Shown one piece after another: positions 17,242 to 24,649 of a DNA stretch of 64,000 bases (within the stretch, counting starts at the first letter, position 1; every line of letters begins with the position of its first letter). The notes below the pieces were generated by a model. The model was given only the letters and a program-made list of their open reading frames with translations, did no database searches and was not told the origin of the DNA. Origin of the DNA: Candidatus Saccharicenans sp. (GTDB lineage Bacteria; Acidobacteriota; Aminicenantia; Aminicenantales; Saccharicenantaceae). The position numbers and the translations under genes were made by a program. The stretch lies in NCBI GenBank assembly GCA_017992175.1, contig JAGOPD010000001.1, positions 1 through 64,000 on the forward strand, in the 5' to 3' direction.

Positions 17242-19284
17242 TTACCTCAATTGAATCTTCAGAGTCGATTTCAAATGAGAAATAATGTTTAACATTGCCC
17301 GGTCAACTTCTTCGGCCAGAAGAGTTCGGGACTCATGCCGGAAAAAGAAACGGACCGAATAGCTAATCTGACCGGCTGGCAGGCTGCCGCCCTCAAACCG
17401 GTCATAAATTTCAAATCTCTCCAGATAAGGAACATTAAGTTTTTTCAGCTGGGCGTCTATAGCCTGGAAATTGACTTGAGCCTCGATCAGAAAGGATAGA
17501 TCACGTACCATCCCCGGGTACCTGGGAACCGGAGTAAAAACAAAAGCCCGGGGCTGGCGATTGAACAAAACAGCCAGATTAAGCTCCCCGGCATAAGCTA
17601 ATTTTTCCAGTTCATAGGCCTTTCTTATTTCCGGCTTTATGAGCCCGAGATAGCCAGCTGTTTCATTTTTAGTCAAGATCTTAACCGACTGACCGTTCTC
17701 AAAAAAGCTCTGATCTTCTGGTTCAAAAACTGGGGCCTCATAACCCAGGTAAAAAAACAGATCCTCAATTGCCCCTTTCAGGTAAAAATAATCAGTCTCA
17801 CCGGCGGGTTGATCCCAGCTTTTCTGCTCTTGCCGGCCGCTGGTCAGCAGGCTAAGATGTAATTCTTCGCTCTGCTGTCCATCTGCTTCCCAGAAATAAA
17901 CCTTACCCGTTTCAAAGATATGAACTCCATTAGCTTCGCGATTATAATTCCAGACAGCATTTTCTACCAGACCAGGCAGGAGGGAAGTTCTGAGGATTGA
18001 AGTCCGGGAAGAAATGGGGTTCCGGAGCTCAATTGGCTGTAACCCGGTTTGCCAGATTTTTTCTTTTTCCGGGTCGGCCAGGCTGAAGTTTATAACTTCA
18101 TCGAGACCGTAATGAAGTAAAGTTTCTTTCAAGAGCCAGAGACAATCCTGTTCCTTATTGTCCGGTAGTTCAAAAGACCGGGCTGGGGTGACTTCACTCG
18201 GGATCCGGTCATAGCCAAAAAACCTGGCAATTTCTTCGATCAGATCTGCTTCTCTTTCCAGGTCTACGCGGAAACTGGGAATTTCGGCTATCCAGACTCC
18301 AGGCTTCTGCTCATTCAATTTGAGGCCGAGAGCAGTGAGGGTCCTGGTGACAAATTCTTCCGGCACTTCTATCCCGAGCAGTTCGCTGATTCTTTTCAGG
18401 CGCAGGGGGACGGATTTGGGCTTCCTCTGGTTGGGATAAACATCAAGCAAGCCCCTGGAGACTTTTCCTCCGAACTGGCCTAGTAGGGAAGCGGCCATCC
18501 TGGCTCCCAGGGGGGCCGCATTGATGTCAACGCCCCGCTCAAAGCGGTAAGAAGCATCAGTCGACAGGCCAAGTTTTTTGGCGGTTAGCCTGATAGACAC
18601 CGGGTCAAAATTAGCGCTCTCAATAAAAACGTCTGTTGTCTTTTCCGTTATACCCGATTCCTCGCCACCGATGATACCAGCTAAGGCTACGGGCTTACTG
18701 TCATCAGCGATGACCAGCATATCTGGGGTTAATTCCACTGGCTGACCTTCCAGAGTGCGAATGAACTCGCCTTTTCTGGCTCTTCTGACAATAATTCTGG
18801 CCTCTTTTAACCGGTTCAAATCAAAAGTATGAAGTGGCTGGCCAAGGGAGAAACAAACATAATTGCTGATATCAACTATGTTATTTATGGGACGAAGCCC
18901 GATAGCTTCAATCCGCTTCTTTAGCCACTCCGGGGAAGGGCCAACTGCTACTCCTTTGACCACCAGGCCACAATAACGCGGGCAGAGCTGGCTATCCAGC
19001 ACCTGAATATCAATCAGGTCAAAAGTTGACTCCTCCAGTTCACTCAGCTGCCAGGCCGGCACTTTTAGAGGCAAGCCAAAGAGAGTAGCCAGTTCTCGAG
19101 CGACACCCAGGTGGCCCAGAGTATCGGGCCGGTTGGCGTAAGTTTCAATTTCATAGACTGTATCCCCCTCAATTTCCTTAGTTGATTCAACCATTAAACC
19201 GATCTGGTCAAAATATTTGGCCAGTTCCCCGGGGGGGAGGTTGAGAGCAATGTATTCTTTTAGCCAGTCGTATGAAATGTTCAT
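17242..19284 (-). CDS. pheT: Phenylalanine--tRNA ligase beta subunit, short form without the EMAP domain
   Basis: This 680-residue subunit, with PheS, charges tRNA-Phe. It begins MNISYDWLKEYIALNLPPGELAK and goes within about 40 residues to YEIETYANRPDTLGHLGVARELA. The roughly 110-residue tRNA-binding EMAP-like OB domain that normally sits between these is missing, which explains the length (about 790-800 in Escherichia coli). The B3/B4 editing region (CPRYCGLVVKG, NNIVDISNYV), the B5 region and the C-terminal FDX-ACB anticodon domain (PRYPGMVRDLSFLIE) are present. It overlaps pheS by 4 nt. Confidence 0.96.
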   Translation of the reverse strand: MNISYDWLKEYIALNLPPGELAKYFDQIGLMVESTKEIEGDTVYEIETYANRPDTLGHLGVARELATLFGLPLKVPAWQLSELEESTFDLIDIQVLDSQLCPRYCGLVVKGVAVGPSPEWLKKRIEAIGLRPINNIVDISNYVCFSLGQPLHTFDLNRLKEARIIVRRARKGEFIRTLEGQPVELTPDMLVIADDSKPVALAGIIGGEESGITEKTTDVFIESANFDPVSIRLTAKKLGLSTDASYRFERGVDINAAPLGARMAASLLGQFGGKVSRGLLDVYPNQRKPKSVPLRLKRISELLGIEVPEEFVTRTLTALGLKLNEQKPGVWIAEIPSFRVDLEREADLIEEIARFFGYDRIPSEVTPARSFELPDNKEQDCLWLLKETLLHYGLDEVINFSLADPEKEKIWQTGLQPIELRNPISSRTSILRTSLLPGLVENAVWNYNREANGVHIFETGKVYFWEADGQQSEELHLSLLTSGRQEQKSWDQPAGETDYFYLKGAIEDLFFYLGYEAPVFEPEDQSFFENGQSVKILTKNETAGYLGLIKPEIRKAYELEKLAYAGELNLAVLFNRQPRAFVFTPVPRYPGMVRDLSFLIEAQVNFQAIDAQLKKLNVPYLERFEIYDRFEGGSLPAGQISYSVRFFFRHESRTLLAEEVDRAMLNIISHLKSTLKIQLR

Positions 19285-20315
19285 CTTCGGTTAAACTGCC
19301 TCAAAAATCTCAGATCATTTTCATAAAAATAACGCATCTCGGGAATTTCATAAGCCAGCATGGCTGTCCGGTCAATACCCAGGCCAAAAGCCCAGCCGCT
19401 GTATTTTTCCGGGTCAATATTGACATTTTTGAAAACCTGGGGATCAACCAGGCCGGCTCCCAGAATTTCTTTCCAGCCGGTTCCGCCGCACACCCGGCAT
19501 TGACTATCCTGACCATGGCAGGCTAAACACTCAATGTCCACTTCGGCTGAGGGTTCAGTAAAAGGAAAGAAACTCGGGCGAAAGCGAAGCTTGACCTTTT
19601 CGCCAAACAAAGCCTTAATAAAATATTCAAGCGTTCCTTTAAGATGAGCAAAAGTTATACCCCGGTCAACCACCAGCCCTTCGACTTGATGAAACATGGG
19701 CAGATGAGTAGGATCAGCTGTTTCCCGCCGATAGACTTTGCCCGGGATGATGATGCGAATAGGCGGTTTCTTTTTTTCCATCACCCGGATTTGAACCGGG
19801 GAAGTATGGGTCCGCAGCAGTAGCTGGTCGTTTATGTAAAGAGTATCCCAGCTGTCACGGGCCGGATGATAGGGGGGGAAATTAAGGGCTTCGAAATTAT
19901 AATAATCAGTTTCTATTTCCGGGCCATCTTCGACTGAAAAGCCCATGGAGACAAATATTTTCTCTATTTTTCTCTGGAAAAGAGTCAAAGGATGAGGAGC
20001 ACCCCAGTAGATTCTTTTGCCGGGTAAGGTCAGATCACTGACCGTTTTTTCAGCCCTGGGCCGCCGCAATTGCTCTTCGAGTTCAGCCAGGGTCTTCTGA
20101 ACTTCCATTTTAAAATTATTGAGAACGACCCCGGCTGCCTTTTTTTCCTCGGGCGGCAGTTGCTTCAGTTCCTCAAAAAGCAGTGTTAAATGGCCCTTTT
20201 TCCTGCCCAGAAAAGCTTGTTTTACCTCTTCTAACTCTTTTATATTTTTAGTTTTGGCGGCCAGATCGTTAAGAACCTGGCGGTACTGCTCTATTTTCTC
20301 GGGCAGGCTGCTCAT
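19281..20315 (-). CDS. pheS: Phenylalanine--tRNA ligase alpha subunit
   Basis: This 344-residue catalytic subunit of the alpha2beta2 enzyme has an N-terminal coiled coil (about residues 1-85) and a class II core with LLRTHTSPVQIRVM, GKVYRRETADPTHLPMFHQVEGLVVD and the C-terminal GLGIDRTAML motif 3. Two CxxC pairs (CLACHGQDSQCRVCGG) form a likely zinc site. It overlaps rplT and pheT by 4 nt on either side, so the three are tightly coupled in the classic thrS-infC-rpmI-rplT-pheST order. Confidence 0.97.
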   Translation of the reverse strand: MSSLPEKIEQYRQVLNDLAAKTKNIKELEEVKQAFLGRKKGHLTLLFEELKQLPPEEKKAAGVVLNNFKMEVQKTLAELEEQLRRPRAEKTVSDLTLPGKRIYWGAPHPLTLFQRKIEKIFVSMGFSVEDGPEIETDYYNFEALNFPPYHPARDSWDTLYINDQLLLRTHTSPVQIRVMEKKKPPIRIIIPGKVYRRETADPTHLPMFHQVEGLVVDRGITFAHLKGTLEYFIKALFGEKVKLRFRPSFFPFTEPSAEVDIECLACHGQDSQCRVCGGTGWKEILGAGLVDPQVFKNVNIDPEKYSGWAFGLGIDRTAMLAYEIPEMRYFYENDLRFLRQFNRR

Positions 20316-20680
20316 GTCCTTGGAGAAGCTTGGGCCTGTTTAATCTGCTCAGCCAGATAAGCAAAGGTAGCTGGAGCTTTAACCGCCAGTTCAGCCAGAA
20401 TCTTCCGGTCAAGTTCAATCTTTAGATTTTTAAGTCCCCTGATAAACTGATTGTAAGGAAGACCATTAGCCTGAGCTCCGGCTTTAATCCTGATGATCCA
20501 CAATTGCCGGAAATCTCTTTTTTTAGCCCGGCGGTCGCGATAGGCATACTGCAGGGATTTTTCCACAGCTTCTTTGGCTGTGCGGTAATTGCTTTTTTTA
20601 GTTCCCCAGTAACCCTTAGCTGAGGCTAATATTTTTTTGCGGCGCTCTCTTTTCTTAGAGCTTCTTTTTACTCTTGGCAT
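20312..20680 (-). CDS. rplT: 50S ribosomal protein L20
   Basis: This 122-residue basic protein matches L20 throughout: MPRVKR at the start, KGYWGTKKSNYRTAKEAVEKSLQYAYRDRRAKKRDFRQLWI, and NQFIRGLKN. L20 binds 23S rRNA early in assembly and, in Escherichia coli, represses translation of the rpmI-rplT message; no equivalent pseudoknot was identified here. The final codons overlap pheS by 4 nt, and rpmI lies 51 nt upstream. Confidence 0.97.
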   Translation of the reverse strand: MPRVKRSSKKRERRKKILASAKGYWGTKKSNYRTAKEAVEKSLQYAYRDRRAKKRDFRQLWIIRIKAGAQANGLPYNQFIRGLKNLKIELDRKILAELAVKAPATFAYLAEQIKQAQASPRT

Positions 20681-20731
20681 AATTTTTCTCCTTTCCTGCT
20701 GGTGCTGTCTGCCTTTCGGCCAAACCGGCCC

Positions 20732-20932
20732 TTAAAAGTCATAAGGCAGCATCTTTTTAACTGTCTTCAGGTCAGCTGAACTCAACTCAGCTTTCTTGCC
20801 TAACTGTCTGATTCTTTTGGCAGACTTTTTGGTCAGAATATGGCTTTTATTAGCTTTTTTGTGGAGCACCTTCTTGTTCGCCGTTATTTTGAACCTCTTT
20901 TTGGCTGCTCGGTTGGTTTTTAGCTTTGGCAT
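20732..20932 (-). CDS. rpmI: 50S ribosomal protein L35
   Basis: This 66-residue protein has the L35 signature MPKLKTNRAAKKRFKIT and HILTKKSAKRIRQL. The frame is open nine codons further upstream, but ATG 20932 has a perfect AGGAGG 5 nt before it and gives the normal L35 N-terminus. The unusual point is that this start lies 83 nt inside infC in another frame, so the first 27 codons of L35 and the last codons of IF3 share DNA. Confidence 0.95.
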   Translation of the reverse strand: MPKLKTNRAAKKRFKITANKKVLHKKANKSHILTKKSAKRIRQLGKKAELSSADLKTVKKMLPYDF

Positions 20933-21488
20933 CTTTTCCTCCTGTTTTTGTCGGAACAACCAGGGCGATACTGGCCCAGTCCTGGTTTTTCACTTCTCCA
21001 TCTAACCGGGCTATATCAGCTATGTCCGATAAAATTCTATTCATAACCTGATAGGCCATCTCGGGATGAGATCTTTCCCGGCCTCTGATCATAATCGTAA
21101 TTTTAACCTTATCTCCCTCTTCGATAAAGCGGCGGATATGTTTCAACTTGAAATTGTAATCATGAATACTTATTTTCGGCCTGAATTTAATTTCCTTAAT
21201 CTGAGCCTGTTTCTGGTGTTTCTTGGCCTCATGTTCTTTCTTATGGAGCTCATACAGGAACTTGCCATAATCCATGATCCGGCAAACGGGTGGAGAGGCC
21301 TGAGGAGCAATCTCGACCAGATCAAGTCCCTTCTCCCTGGCTAGGGCCAGGGCCTGGGGGACTGACATCACCCCTAATTGATTCTTGTCTTCATCAATTA
21401 CTCTAATTTCTGGTGCCCTGATCATTTCATTTATCCTGTGGGGATGCTCCTTAGCTTTTGGGGGACGAAAAGGTTCTCTTTGGAAAAT
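20850..21488 (-). CDS. infC: Translation initiation factor IF-3 with AUU start and extended tail
   Basis: This 212-residue protein binds the 30S subunit and enforces correct start-codon choice. The family's beginning (RINEMIRAPEIRVID) lies upstream of the first ATG at 21425, so that ATG is not the start. In frame, ATT at 21488 follows a perfect AGGAGGT by 5 nt, matching the conserved AUU start by which IF3 represses its own synthesis. The core contains GLDLVEIAPQASPPVCRIMDYGKF and KHIRRFIEEGDKVKI. After VVPTK a tail of about 31 residues rich in Lys, Gln and Asn overlaps rpmI out of frame by 83 nt. Confidence 0.95.
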   Translation of the reverse strand: MFQREPFRPPKAKEHPHRINEMIRAPEIRVIDEDKNQLGVMSVPQALALAREKGLDLVEIAPQASPPVCRIMDYGKFLYELHKKEHEAKKHQKQAQIKEIKFRPKISIHDYNFKLKHIRRFIEEGDKVKITIMIRGRERSHPEMAYQVMNRILSDIADIARLDGEVKNQDWASIALVVPTKTGGKDAKAKNQPSSQKEVQNNGEQEGAPQKS

Positions 21489-21500
21489 AGGTGACCTCCT
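21486..21500 (-). promoter_or_regulatory. infC ribosome-binding site and AUU start, probable IF3 autoregulation point
   Basis: On the minus strand AGGAGGT (21500-21494) is followed by CACCT and the start codon ATT (21488-21486). The Shine-Dalgarno sequence overlaps the thrS stop codon TAG (21501-21499). An extended Shine-Dalgarno with AUU is the known arrangement for IF3 feedback in Escherichia coli and many other bacteria; regulation here is inferred from that. Confidence 0.85.
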
Positions 21501-23421
21501 ATATTTTTATTTCTAAAGATTTTTCTTGAATTAACTGTTTTAGTCTAGGGAGCAAGGTGTCTATCTTCATCTCACCCAGATCTCCCTGACCGTGTATTCT
21601 CAAAGAGAGACTGCCACCGTTCATTTCTTTGTCACCGACAATGGCCATTAGCGGAATCTTCTCTATTTCAGCCTGTCGAATTTTCTTCCCGATTTTTTCC
21701 CGGGAGTCATCGACTCTGGCTCTCAAGCCTTCTCCGGCTAACCTGGTCTGAAGTTCTTTAGCATAAGCTTCATGCCGGTCAGCGATGGGCAAAATGATCA
21801 TCTGGACCGGTGACAGCCAGAGAGGGAAGTTTCCCACATAATGCTCAATTAGGACACCAAAAAACCGTTCCATTGAACCCAATAAAGCCCGGTGAACCAT
21901 AAAGGGGCGATGAAAGTTGCCGTCTTCGCCGACATAAGACAGGTCGAATCTTTCAGATAGATTGAAGTCCAGCTGAACAGTCGTACACTGCCATAAACGG
22001 CCAATAGCGTCTTTTATTTTGATATCTATTTTCGGGCCATAAAAAACGCCTTCACCCTCATCTAACTGATAAGGCAGGCCAGAGCTTTTCAGGGCTTCTT
22101 CCAGAGCTTTTTCGGCCTTATCCCAGTCCTCGAGGCGGCCAACATACTTTTCCGGCCTGGTAGCTAAATAGACTTGATAATTTTCAAAACCGAAAGCCCG
22201 GAGCAGCCTGATAGCCAGGCGGATGACTCCCTTAATTTCGTCTTCTAACTGATCCTCGCGGCAAAAGATATGGGCATCATCCTGGGTAAAGCCCCTGACC
22301 CGAAGCAGGCCATGGAGAACGCCGCTCCTCTCATAGCGATAAACTGTGCCAAGTTCGGCCCAGCGCAAGGGTAATTCACGGTAGGATCGCTGCCGCGATT
22401 TGTAAGCGATGATATGAAAGGGGCAATTCATTGGCTTGAGCTGATACTGGCAGCCTTCCAGTTCTAACGCCGGGTACATGGCTTCATAAAACTCGGTGTG
22501 TCCGCTCTTCTTCCAGAGATCCAGCTTGGCGATATGAGGAGAATAAATAAAATCATAGCCATCTTTGAGGTGTTCTTCTTTCCAGAAGTTTTCAATTAAA
22601 TGACGGATGATTGAGCCTTTTGGCTGCCAGATAACCAGGCCGGCTCCCAGATCGTCGCTGGTCTGAAACAACTCAAGCTCCTGGCCCAGGCGGCGGTGAT
22701 CACGTTTTCTGGCTTCTTCCAGAAAGAACAGGTAATCATCCAGTTCTTTCTGGCTGAAAAAGGCTGTCCCGTAAATTCTTTGTAACTGGGGGCCGTGTTC
22801 ATCGCCTTTCCAGTAAGCTCCGGAAACTGAGAGTAATTTAAAATGCTTGATATAACCGGTCGAAGGTAAATGAGGCCCAAGGCAAAAATCAATGAAGTTC
22901 CCCTGCTCATAACAGGTAACTTCAGAGCCGCCTTTTTCCTGAACTAGTTCCACTTTAAGCGTCTGGCCGCGCTCGGCAAAAATCCGCACCGCCTCCTCTT
23001 TTTTTAAGACCAGGCGCCGGATGGGAAGATCCTCTTCAGCTATTTCCCGCATTCTGGCCTCAATAGCTATGAGATCATCGAGAGTAAAAGCTGTCTCCCG
23101 CAGAAAATCATAATAAAAACCAGTGTCCGTCGCTGGCCCAATCCCAGCCTGAACGCCTGGAAAGAGGTCGAGAACAGCCTGAGCCAGCAGGTGGGAAGCG
23201 CTGTGCCAGAGAATGTCAAGAGCTTCGGGCTCAACGGCAGTTACCGGTTCAAGCTGGCGATCGTGATCGGCCGGATAGCTCAGATCCAGTAGTTCCTGGC
23301 CGCTGCGGAATAATACAGGCCTGTCTTCTAAACCCAGCTGAGGCAGGAGATCAGATAGTGGTTTCCCCTTGGGCAAAGAAAAGACAGACTCCCCAACTTT
23401 AATTTTGATTAGTTCTTCCAT
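21499..23421 (-). CDS. thrS: Threonine--tRNA ligase
   Basis: This 640-residue class II synthetase charges tRNA-Thr. It has an N-terminal TGS domain (residues 1-65), the second-additional editing domain with HSASHLLAQAVLDLFPG (HxxxH zinc motif), the catalytic core with MNCPFHIIAYKSRQRSYRELPLR and YRYERSGVLHGLLRVRGFTQDDAHIFC, and a C-terminal anticodon domain. Length matches the full bacterial enzyme. It is the first protein gene of the long minus-strand run. The 74 nt between tRNA-Val and thrS are too short for a T-box, and no clear ribosome site precedes the ATG. Confidence 0.97.
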   Translation of the reverse strand: MEELIKIKVGESVFSLPKGKPLSDLLPQLGLEDRPVLFRSGQELLDLSYPADHDRQLEPVTAVEPEALDILWHSASHLLAQAVLDLFPGVQAGIGPATDTGFYYDFLRETAFTLDDLIAIEARMREIAEEDLPIRRLVLKKEEAVRIFAERGQTLKVELVQEKGGSEVTCYEQGNFIDFCLGPHLPSTGYIKHFKLLSVSGAYWKGDEHGPQLQRIYGTAFFSQKELDDYLFFLEEARKRDHRRLGQELELFQTSDDLGAGLVIWQPKGSIIRHLIENFWKEEHLKDGYDFIYSPHIAKLDLWKKSGHTEFYEAMYPALELEGCQYQLKPMNCPFHIIAYKSRQRSYRELPLRWAELGTVYRYERSGVLHGLLRVRGFTQDDAHIFCREDQLEDEIKGVIRLAIRLLRAFGFENYQVYLATRPEKYVGRLEDWDKAEKALEEALKSSGLPYQLDEGEGVFYGPKIDIKIKDAIGRLWQCTTVQLDFNLSERFDLSYVGEDGNFHRPFMVHRALLGSMERFFGVLIEHYVGNFPLWLSPVQMIILPIADRHEAYAKELQTRLAGEGLRARVDDSREKIGKKIRQAEIEKIPLMAIVGDKEMNGGSLSLRIHGQGDLGEMKIDTLLPRLKQLIQEKSLEIKI

Positions 23422-23495
23422 TAACTTAACTTAATCTTGACCTTAATTCTACCATAAATAAGGCTTGCTTTTATCCCCATGAACATCAGGGTTAA

Positions 23496-23570
23496 TGGTA
23501 GGCGCGGAGGGGATTGAACCCACGGCCTCTTCCGCGTCAAGGAAGCGCTCTCCCACTGAGCTACGCGCCT
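23496..23570 (-). tRNA. tRNA-Val (anticodon GAC), CCA encoded
   Basis: The minus strand folds into a complete cloverleaf: acceptor AGGCGCG/CGCGCCT, D stem GCTC/GAGC, anticodon stem CTTCC/GGAAG with loop TTGACGC (anticodon GAC, reading GUC/GUU), and T loop TTCAATC. The T stem GTGGG/CCCTC has one T-T mismatch. The discriminator is A and CCA is encoded (23498-23496). It lies 74 nt upstream of thrS on the same strand and has its own TTGACA promoter. Confidence 0.93.
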
Positions 23571-23595
23571 GCCCACTATTTTTCAAAGCTCCTAT

Positions 23596-23625
23596 ATATT
23601 AATGAAATCCCCCTTAGCCTGTCAA
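23596..23625 (-). promoter_or_regulatory. Sigma-70 promoter of tRNA-Val(GAC)
   Basis: A perfect TTGACA (23625-23620) and TAATAT (23601-23596) are separated by 18 nt. The predicted start is about 20 nt before the tRNA. It may also drive thrS and the operon behind it by read-through, since no terminator is seen between tRNA-Val and thrS. Confidence 0.65.
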
Positions 23626-23742
23626 GTTAAGGGCTGACCGCCGGTCAGGAAAGTCAGCTGCCGGTTAGCTGGAGGAAAACAGGCTTGGTTCTTTTCTGAT
23701 TTCCCGGTTTTGAACCACAGTCATTAGTTCACTCACTCCCGG

Positions 23743-23771
23743 CTGGCATAAAATCAAGGCTGAGCTATAAT
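23743..23771 (+). promoter_or_regulatory. Promoter placed for a leaderless transcript (phosphodiesterase gene)
   Basis: CTGGCA (23743-23748) and TATAAT (23766-23771) are separated by 17 nt. Only six bases lie between the -10 box and the ATG at 23778, so transcription should begin at or next to the start codon. No Shine-Dalgarno sequence fits in between. Confidence 0.55.
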
Positions 23772-23777
23772 AAAATC

Positions 23778-24248
23778 ATGATTGGCCTGATGTCAGATTC
23801 GCACGATAATTTAATCGCCATCAATAAGGCCATCAGCCTGTTTAACCAGGTTGATTGCTCGTTGGTCATTCATGCCGGAGATATCATTGCCCCCTTTGCT
23901 GCCCGGGAACTCCGAAAATTAAAATGCCCGGTCAAGGCTGTCTTTGGCAATTGCGATGGTGAAAAAGAAGGGCTGGTTAAGATCTTTAAGGATCTGGGCG
24001 AGATAAAACCAGCCCCGTTTGCCCTGACTCATGCTAACCGCCGCCTGGTTGTTTCTCATTATCCTTTAGAGGACCCGCCAGAAGAGGCCGAAGTGGTGGT
24101 CTTTGGCCATACCCATCGCGCTCAGGTAAGCCAAGAAGGCAATTGCTTGATGATCAACCCCGGAGAGACGGGGGGTTGGGTAAAAGGAGTAAGCACGGTT
24201 GTTCTCCTTGATACCGATGAGCTAACGGCCGAGATCATAATTCTATGA
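23778..24248 (+). CDS. YfcE/MJ0936-type metallophosphodiesterase
   Basis: This 156-residue protein has the compact metallophosphoesterase motif set: GLMSDSHDN, HAGDII, FGNCDGE, VVSHYP and VVFGHTHRAQV. Small members of this family are cytoplasmic Mn2+-dependent phosphodiesterases active on model substrates; the natural substrate is not known. It probably has a leaderless start (see promoter at 23743). A 45-codon basic gene follows after 57 nt and could be co-transcribed. Confidence 0.9.
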   Translation: MIGLMSDSHDNLIAINKAISLFNQVDCSLVIHAGDIIAPFAARELRKLKCPVKAVFGNCDGEKEGLVKIFKDLGEIKPAPFALTHANRRLVVSHYPLEDPPEEAEVVVFGHTHRAQVSQEGNCLMINPGETGGWVKGVSTVVLLDTDELTAEIIIL

Positions 24249-24305
24249 TTAGAAAATCTATAAAAACCGCTGTTGGCTGCCGGTTGACGGCCGGGAGGTG
24301 AGCTG

Positions 24306-24443
24306 GTGGGTAAAATCATTGGTAATCGTCAAAAACCAGGCTGGCAGAGGGTGAGAAAGTCAAAGGCCGAAAATCAAAAGCGGCTTTTAAAGAAATTTCA
24401 GGACCAAAAAAAGAATAGTCCGGCGACCACAAAAAAAGGTTAA
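24306..24443 (+). CDS. Small basic protein of unknown function (45 residues)
   Basis: GTG 24306 is preceded by GGGAGGTG with 6-nt spacing, a very good ribosome site. The 45 codons give a highly basic, Lys/Gln-rich peptide starting MGKIIGNRQKPGWQRVRKSK and ending in TTKKG. Composition suggests nucleic-acid or ribosome binding, but I recognise no family. It lies between the phosphodiesterase and the GTPase operon, whose promoter is downstream, so it more likely belongs with the phosphodiesterase. Confidence 0.5.
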   Translation: MGKIIGNRQKPGWQRVRKSKAENQKRLLKKFQDQKKNSPATTKKG

Positions 24444-24548
24444 AAAACCAGACGGGTCCGACTGGTCGTCACGAATTGGAGCCGGGCCGCTGTCTCACCG
24501 GTCTGGCTGAAATTGAGTAGAGGCCAGATTCTGCCGCCAGCATTCAAT

Positions 24549-24578
24549 TAGACTTTAACCCCTGTTTTTTGCTATACT
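24549..24578 (+). promoter_or_regulatory. Possible promoter of the GTPase-arcC-OTC operon
   Basis: TAGACT (24549-24554) and TATACT (24573-24578) are separated by 18 nt. The predicted start leaves a leader of about 65 nt ending in AAGGAG (24637-24642), 7 nt before the ATG at 24650. The -10 box is good and the -35 moderate. Confidence 0.4.
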
Positions 24579-24649
24579 TATAGTTCTTGATTGCCGGTCA
24601 GGATAGCAATCGAGCTAATTATAAAAAAATTATCATAAGGAGCTTGAAA

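Noticed and set aside
23422-23495. T-box riboswitch before thrS
   Set aside because: The space between tRNA-Val and thrS is only 74 nt and lacks the T-box sequence and an antiterminator.
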